A stretch of 64,000 nucleotides of DNA from NCBI GenBank assembly GCA_964483585.1, contig CAZABH010000001.1:1-64000 (forward strand), given 5' to 3'. The position numbers and the translations under genes are program-made. The DNA is from SZUA-430 sp964483585. GTDB taxonomy: Bacteria; Pseudomonadota; Alphaproteobacteria; Micropepsales; Micropepsaceae. Shown piece by piece: positions 60,520 through 64,000 of the stretch; the stretch's first letter is position 1, and the number at the start of each line of letters is the position of its first letter. The notes below the pieces were generated by a model that had not been told where the DNA came from, did not search any database, and saw only the letters and a list, made by a program, of their open reading frames with translations.

Positions 60520-61578
60520 ATGACCGAGATACAGGACGCCCCGACAAGAACGCACTTGCGAAACCTCTGGTATTTCGCCGTGCATACCCACACCTTGAAG
60601 CCAGGTGGTCTGAAAGCCAAGCAGATCTTGGGCGAACCGGTTCTTCTGGGACGAACCACGTCCGGGGAAGCGTTCGCGCTACGTGACCTGTGCCCGCATC
60701 GCGGCGTACCCCTGTCGAAGGGGCGCATGGTCGACAACACGGTGGAGTGTCCCTATCACGGCTGGCGCTTTGGACCATCCGGACAGTGCAAGCTTATTCC
60801 GTCACTCGTAGGCCAGGAGGGCGTGGATCCGGCACGCATCCACGTTCATCGCTATCACATCCACGAGCAGAACGGTCTGATTTGGATCTTCATGCCGGAA
60901 GACGAAAAGACAGGCGCACCTTCAGGGACGCCTCCCGAATTGCCGATATCCCTCGAGGCCCGTCCGACGCTGATCGAAGCCCAACTCTTCCCCTGCCCGA
61001 TCGACCATGCAGTCGTGGGCCTCATGGATCCAGCCCATGGCCCATTTGTGCACCGCGCTTGGTGGTGGCGATCGCAGAAATCCTCGTACGCGAAGGAGAA
61101 AAAGTACGAGCCATCTACCTTGGGCTTCACCATGGTCGCGCATCCGCCATCAAGCAACTCAACGCTCTACAAGCTGTTGGGCGGCGAGAGGACGACCGAG
61201 ATCTCCTTCCAGCTCCCGGGCATACGCATCGAGAGCATCAAGGCCGGGTCTTCGCAGATCGTCGGCCTGACAACCTGCACGCCACTGAATGCGAACCAGA
61301 CCGAGGTGACCCAGACCTTCTTCTGGAATTTGTCATGGATCGCGCCCTTCAAGCCTTTGGCGCAACGTGTTGCGAAGACGTTCCTCGGTCAGGACAGGAA
61401 AATAGTGACCGATCAGATGGAGGGATTGAAATACAATCCGCGGATGATGCTCATCCAGGACGCAGACACACCAGCCATATGGTATTTTCGGCTGAAAAAG
61501 GAATGGACTGACGCACTGGCCCAAGGCAGGGCATTTACCAATCCAGTGAAAGCCTCAACCTTGCGCTGGCGAAGCTGA
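60520..61578 (+). CDS. Rieske [2Fe-2S] aromatic ring-hydroxylating oxygenase, alpha subunit type
   Basis: A 352-residue non-heme iron oxygenase of the VanA/PaO-like group. The Rieske motif is CPHRG...CPYHGW (C58, H60, C77, H80). The mononuclear iron region reads DHAVVGLMDPAHGPFVH, with H173 and H178 as ligands. A later aspartate in QDADTPAIW could be the third. The start MTEIQDAPTR is preferred over an upstream in-frame ATG. There is no ferredoxin reductase or beta subunit nearby, so electrons must come from elsewhere. The substrate is unknown; it may be an aromatic compound, a pigment or a sterol-like ring. Confidence 0.87.
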   Translation: MTEIQDAPTRTHLRNLWYFAVHTHTLKPGGLKAKQILGEPVLLGRTTSGEAFALRDLCPHRGVPLSKGRMVDNTVECPYHGWRFGPSGQCKLIPSLVGQEGVDPARIHVHRYHIHEQNGLIWIFMPEDEKTGAPSGTPPELPISLEARPTLIEAQLFPCPIDHAVVGLMDPAHGPFVHRAWWWRSQKSSYAKEKKYEPSTLGFTMVAHPPSSNSTLYKLLGGERTTEISFQLPGIRIESIKAGSSQIVGLTTCTPLNANQTEVTQTFFWNLSWIAPFKPLAQRVAKTFLGQDRKIVTDQMEGLKYNPRMMLIQDADTPAIWYFRLKKEWTDALAQGRAFTNPVKASTLRWRS

Positions 61579-61661
61579 CCGTCACGGCATCGGACTTGCG
61601 AAGTCCTGCTCTGAGCCCCCGGTCTGTCCCGGAATGGCAAACGCTATGTGCAGGTCTTTCC

Positions 61662-61811
61662 ATGTCCGAGCCCAAGGTCGGTGAGTATCTATTTGCTGCA
61701 CGCTTGCTGGCAACAGAGGCCAAGTCCCGCAGGCCAGAGGCTCCCAGCTGGTTCACATCTGTTTTCGGAATTGCCGTCCTGACATCATTCCTCTTTTTCT
61801 TGCTGATGTAA
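61662..61811 (+). CDS. Possible small tail-anchored membrane protein
   Basis: A 49-residue frame MSEPKVGEYLFAARLLATEA ending in a hydrophobic C-terminus (FGIAVLTSFLFFLLM). An in-frame ATG at 61596 would extend it to 71 residues. The stop codon lies at the edge of the terminator for the opposing gene. It follows the Rieske gene by 83 bases and could share its transcript. The amphipathic start and clean C-terminal membrane anchor favour a real product, but no homologue is recognised. Confidence 0.4.
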   Translation: MSEPKVGEYLFAARLLATEAKSRRPEAPSWFTSVFGIAVLTSFLFFLLM

Positions 61812-61840
61812 AAATGGCGTGTCGGTCACCCGGCACGCCA
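61810..61840 (-). terminator. Rho-independent terminator of the membrane protein gene at 61867
   Basis: On the minus strand, TGGCGTGCCGG, loop GTGA, CCGACACGCCA, then five T. The 11-base stem has one G-U pair. It lies 26 bases after the stop codon of the gene at 61867-62313. Confidence 0.85.
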
Positions 61841-61866
61841 ATCCATGTCACCAAGCAATGGACCCC

Positions 61867-62313
61867 TTAGTGCGTGCCAGCAATGCCGCCTGACGCACCA
61901 AAGTCACGCTTGGCTGCCACGATTGTGATCGTGAAACCTGCAACCACGTCCAGAACGGTCATCATGGTGAGCAGGAAGAAGACCGAGTTCGAAAAACCCT
62001 TGAGGGCGATGAACTCGATGATGCAAACCACGCAAAGCAGCATCGACAATCCGTGATTGATGATGGACATCGCATCAGTACGTGTCGCTTTCACAATCTC
62101 TACGAACAGAAGCAGAAGGCTGAGTCCCATGAAAACGTCAGCAAACGAGACGCCCCAGGAATCCCCCGAGAACATGTTCACGCTGAAGATCGGAACTACC
62201 ATCCACGCATCCGGCTGGTCTCCCGCGATCCCGGTGAGAACCACGAAATTGTAGATGATCAAGGGAAAGATCAGCAGCGGAAATATGTTGAGTATGGTGA
62301 TGGTTCTGCCCAT
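61867..62313 (-). CDS. Unidentified four-helix membrane protein
   Basis: A 148-residue protein not assigned to a known family. Four hydrophobic segments are evident: about 7-27 (ILNIFPLLIFPLIIYNFVVL), 55-72 (SFADVFMGLSLLLLFVEIV), 83-103 (MSIINHGLSMLLCVVCIIEF) and 110-133 (VFFLLTMMTVLDVVAGFTITIV). The loop after helix 1 is GIAGDQPDAWMVVP. The order recalls small inner-membrane proteins of DoxX or MerC size but without their motifs. It has a good GAGGATTTC leader and its own terminator, so it is probably a single-gene unit. Confidence 0.65.
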   Translation of the reverse strand: MGRTITILNIFPLLIFPLIIYNFVVLTGIAGDQPDAWMVVPIFSVNMFSGDSWGVSFADVFMGLSLLLLFVEIVKATRTDAMSIINHGLSMLLCVVCIIEFIALKGFSNSVFFLLTMMTVLDVVAGFTITIVAAKRDFGASGGIAGTH

Positions 62314-62403
62314 GAAATCCTCGCTTCGCGGTTTGGGTCCTGCTTATGAACCGGAACTCTATCAGCCGAACCGGAACGGGCCAAGTTGAAGCAATGATAA
62401 GGG

Positions 62404-62712
62404 CTATTTTGTGGCGGGGGGCGTCGTGCCACCCGAGCGTGAACGTTCAGCGAAAATGAGGTACAGGTTACGTACGTATACAATCAGACCAAGAGCTTGA
62501 CCGGATATAAACACCGGATCCCGCTTGTAGACTGCATAGGTCAGCAGGATTGTGCCGCCAAGGACACTGAGCCACCAAAAAGCGACCGGGACCACGCTGC
62601 GCCCCGCCTGCTCACTTGCCCACCACTGCACGAGCATGCGGGACATGAAAACGGCCTGCCCGCCGAAACCGATCAGGATCCAGACATTCTCCCATGTAAG
62701 CCAGTCGAACAT
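62404..62712 (-). CDS. LAB_N (lipid-A-disaccharide synthase N-terminal-like) membrane protein
   Basis: A 102-residue membrane protein. FGGQAVFMSRMLVQWWASEQ and the following SVVPVAFWWLSVLGGTILLTYA are the LAB_N (PF07578-type) pattern with three helices. Such proteins accompany DPM1-like glycosyltransferases and ArnT homologues and probably transport or position lipid-linked sugars. It follows the glycosyltransferase by 6 bases. Confidence 0.88.
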   Translation of the reverse strand: MFDWLTWENVWILIGFGGQAVFMSRMLVQWWASEQAGRSVVPVAFWWLSVLGGTILLTYAVYKRDPVFISGQALGLIVYVRNLYLIFAERSRSGGTTPPATK

Positions 62713-62718
62713 CTCTGC

Positions 62719-63456
62719 CTAAAGCTCCTCTACCGACCCGGGTTGGCGCGCACGTCGCAGCAGCCAGCGAACGCCAACCAGATCGGACAAGGAGACAAGC
62801 AAGCGATCGAGTGTTCCGTACTTCGATATCCCGTGGGATCGCGGTCGATGACGAACATCGGCGTGAGTGACCCGATAGCCCTCGCGGAGCATCATGGCTG
62901 GAAGGAAACGATGGATGTGATCGAAATAGGGGAGCAGCAGAAACGCATCCCTTGAAAACAGCTTGAGCCCGCAACCCGTATCACGCGTGCCATCATTCAG
63001 GAGCCATTGCCGAACCCCATTCCCTACGCGAGAGGAAATGCGCTTGATCCAATTGTCTTGTCGCTTCAGGCGCTGCCCAGCAACAAGCCCCAGCACACCG
63101 CCCTGGCCAACCTCGCGAGCCCACACGTCCAGCAACAGCGGAATGTCAGCAGGATCATTTTGCCCATCACCATCAAGCGTGGCGACGAGCCGGCCTCGAG
63201 CGGAGATCACGCCTGTGCGAACGGCTCGGCTCTGTCCTGAATTGCGACCATGTTTCAGGACACGCAGTTCCGGCACCCGATCACGGGCCGCGAGAAGGGC
63301 TTCAGCCGTTCCGTCTCGGCTGGCATCGTCAACGAAGAGCACTTCAAAACTTGTTTTCCCGCGCAGAGCCGAACAGATTTCCATCAGCAGCGGAACCGCG
63401 TTCTCTACCTCATCCTTGACGGGCACAACGACGGACAGTTCAGGCAAGGCAACCAC
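62719..63456 (-). CDS. Glycosyltransferase family 2 (dolichyl/undecaprenyl-phosphate sugar transferase-like)
   Basis: A 245-residue GT-A enzyme. LSVVVPVKDEVENAVPLL is the start, DDASRDGT and TLDGDGQNDPADIPLL contain the metal/nucleotide aspartates, and DTGCGLKLFSRDAF lies in the acceptor region. The C-terminal SHGISKYGTLDRLL is typical for DPM1/ArnC-like enzymes, here without transmembrane helices. The GTG start has GGAG 8 bases before. It probably attaches a sugar to undecaprenyl phosphate, which the LAB_N protein and the ArnT-like protein across the divergent promoter would use. Confidence 0.9.
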   Translation of the reverse strand: MVALPELSVVVPVKDEVENAVPLLMEICSALRGKTSFEVLFVDDASRDGTAEALLAARDRVPELRVLKHGRNSGQSRAVRTGVISARGRLVATLDGDGQNDPADIPLLLDVWAREVGQGGVLGLVAGQRLKRQDNWIKRISSRVGNGVRQWLLNDGTRDTGCGLKLFSRDAFLLLPYFDHIHRFLPAMMLREGYRVTHADVRHRPRSHGISKYGTLDRLLVSLSDLVGVRWLLRRARQPGSVEEL

Positions 63457-63733
63457 GAAGCATCTCCAATCACCGGGCGATCTCTGGGCTCGCAGACTTG
63501 TTAACCGGCGCGCGGAGAGGCGGGCTCATTTTCACTCAGGCCCGGAAAATCGGCTTATACAAGTGACGGCGTCTGCATTCCAGAGGTTAACGCAAAAGCC
63601 GTCCTATTGAAGAGCCCCTCTTGATCGGAAAATCGATCTTGTAGAGCCTGAGGCTGGGACACCAGGCCCCGCTTGAGAATTGCACAGAGGCTGGGCATTG
63701 TACGCGCCGCAACCTCAATGGTTAACTCCCTCC

Positions 63734-64000
63734 ATGCAAAATCGCCGGTCAGCCGCAGCCTATGACAGCACCAGCCTGTGGTCCCTGATGCTCGCCCACC
63801 CGAGAGCGATACTCGTTGCGCTCTGCCTCCTGATGTATCTGCCGGGCCTGACAACATTGCCGCCGCTTGACCGGGATGAGTCGCGCTTCACACAAGCGAC
63901 CAAACAGATGATCGAGACTGGTGACTTCATAGAGATCCGTTTTCAGGAGGAACCAAGAAATAAGAAACCGGTCGGCATTCACTGGATGCAAGCCATCACA
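63734..64000 (+). CDS. ArnT-like glycosyltransferase family protein (C-terminus cut by window edge)
   Basis: The first 89 residues of a large membrane glycosyltransferase of the ArnT/PMT (GT83-like) type. After MQNRRSAAAYDSTSLWSLML is the first helix (ILVALCLLMYLPGL) and the catalytic-loop motif LDRDESRFTQATKQMIETGD, with the aspartate-glutamate pair of this family, then KKPVGIHW. It runs off the right end. It is divergent from the DPM1-like and LAB_N genes, with which it would form a lipid A or lipid-sugar modification system. Start is the first in-frame ATG. Confidence 0.88.
   Translation, partial: MQNRRSAAAYDSTSLWSLMLAHPRAILVALCLLMYLPGLTTLPPLDRDESRFTQATKQMIETGDFIEIRFQEEPRNKKPVGIHWMQAIT

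Noticed and set aside
1..64000. tRNA genes, CRISPR arrays, insertion sequences or prophage genes
   Set aside because: I looked through the intergenic gaps and the gene list and found no cloverleaf-like sequence, no spaced direct repeats, and no transposase, integrase or phage protein.

Overview
The window is one contiguous, gene-dense piece of an alphaproteobacterial chromosome with high GC by eye. Markers include an Irr-type Fur protein with a heme-regulatory Cys-Pro, the fabA-fabB-fabI block, an acetoacetyl-CoA reductase/thiolase pair with a PhaR regulator, GlnD and a YlxR-L7Ae protein beside NusA. The order enoyl-CoA hydratase - mutM - ubiE - ubiB - coaBC - dut is the arrangement often found near dnaA/oriC in Rhodospirillales and Rhizobiales, so position 1 probably lies close to the replication origin. 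I cannot name the genus. I saw no tRNA, rRNA, CRISPR array, insertion sequence or prophage.

Layout. 1-1420 (minus): enoyl-CoA hydratase (cut by the window edge) and mutM. 1480-7039 (plus): ubiquinone genes ubiE/ubiB, coaBC, dut, an Rrf2 regulator and cysK. 7070-10947: an SH3-like secreted protein, a D-2-hydroxyacid dehydrogenase, an rRNA methyltransferase and a lipoprotein M48 peptidase. 10992-16817 (minus): irr, rubrerythrin, a GlpC-like Fe-S protein, DUF3501, a MoeB/ThiF-like enzyme and an ABC exporter. Diverging from irr, 16991-19616 carries fabA-fabB-fabI.

19666-30072 (minus) is the transcription/translation superoperon rimP-nusA-ylxR-infB-rbfA-truB-rpsO-pnp followed by a HAD hydrolase. 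30207-43744 (minus) is a long run of housekeeping genes: trpS, usp, nfuA, nitroreductase, tsaB, rimI, fur, plsC, miaB, phoH, ybeY, corC-like, lnt, an XRE regulator, metK and trmB. 43822-49318 (minus) holds mutS and glnD. 49430-52895 (plus) holds maeB, gloB and a cupin. 52892-57197 holds a DUF4908 protein, the PHA genes phaB/phaA with divergent phaR, and a pentapeptide-repeat protein. The last part is more accessory: DUF983, a PAS-GGDEF-EAL protein, a small HTH protein, an orphan Rieske oxygenase, an unidentified membrane protein, and a LAB_N / glycosyltransferase-2 / ArnT-like cluster that runs off the right end.

The most interesting unit is the irr-linked trio at 13774-16231. It joins a rubrerythrin with all its di-iron ligands but no rubredoxin domain or cysteine, a two-cluster Fe-S/CCG-domain protein, and DUF3501. 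An ICE-like Irr box lies just upstream of the rubrerythrin promoter, and a strong terminator sits between the rubrerythrin and Fe-S genes. I read it as an iron/heme-controlled peroxide-reducing module whose Fe-S protein may replace rubredoxin; this is inference. Other points of note are a probable CTG start for trmB overlapping the metK stop, a perfect palindrome likely to be the PhaR operator, an alphaproteobacterial REP-like palindrome after fabI, and a degenerate GGDEF domain joined to an intact-looking EAL domain.
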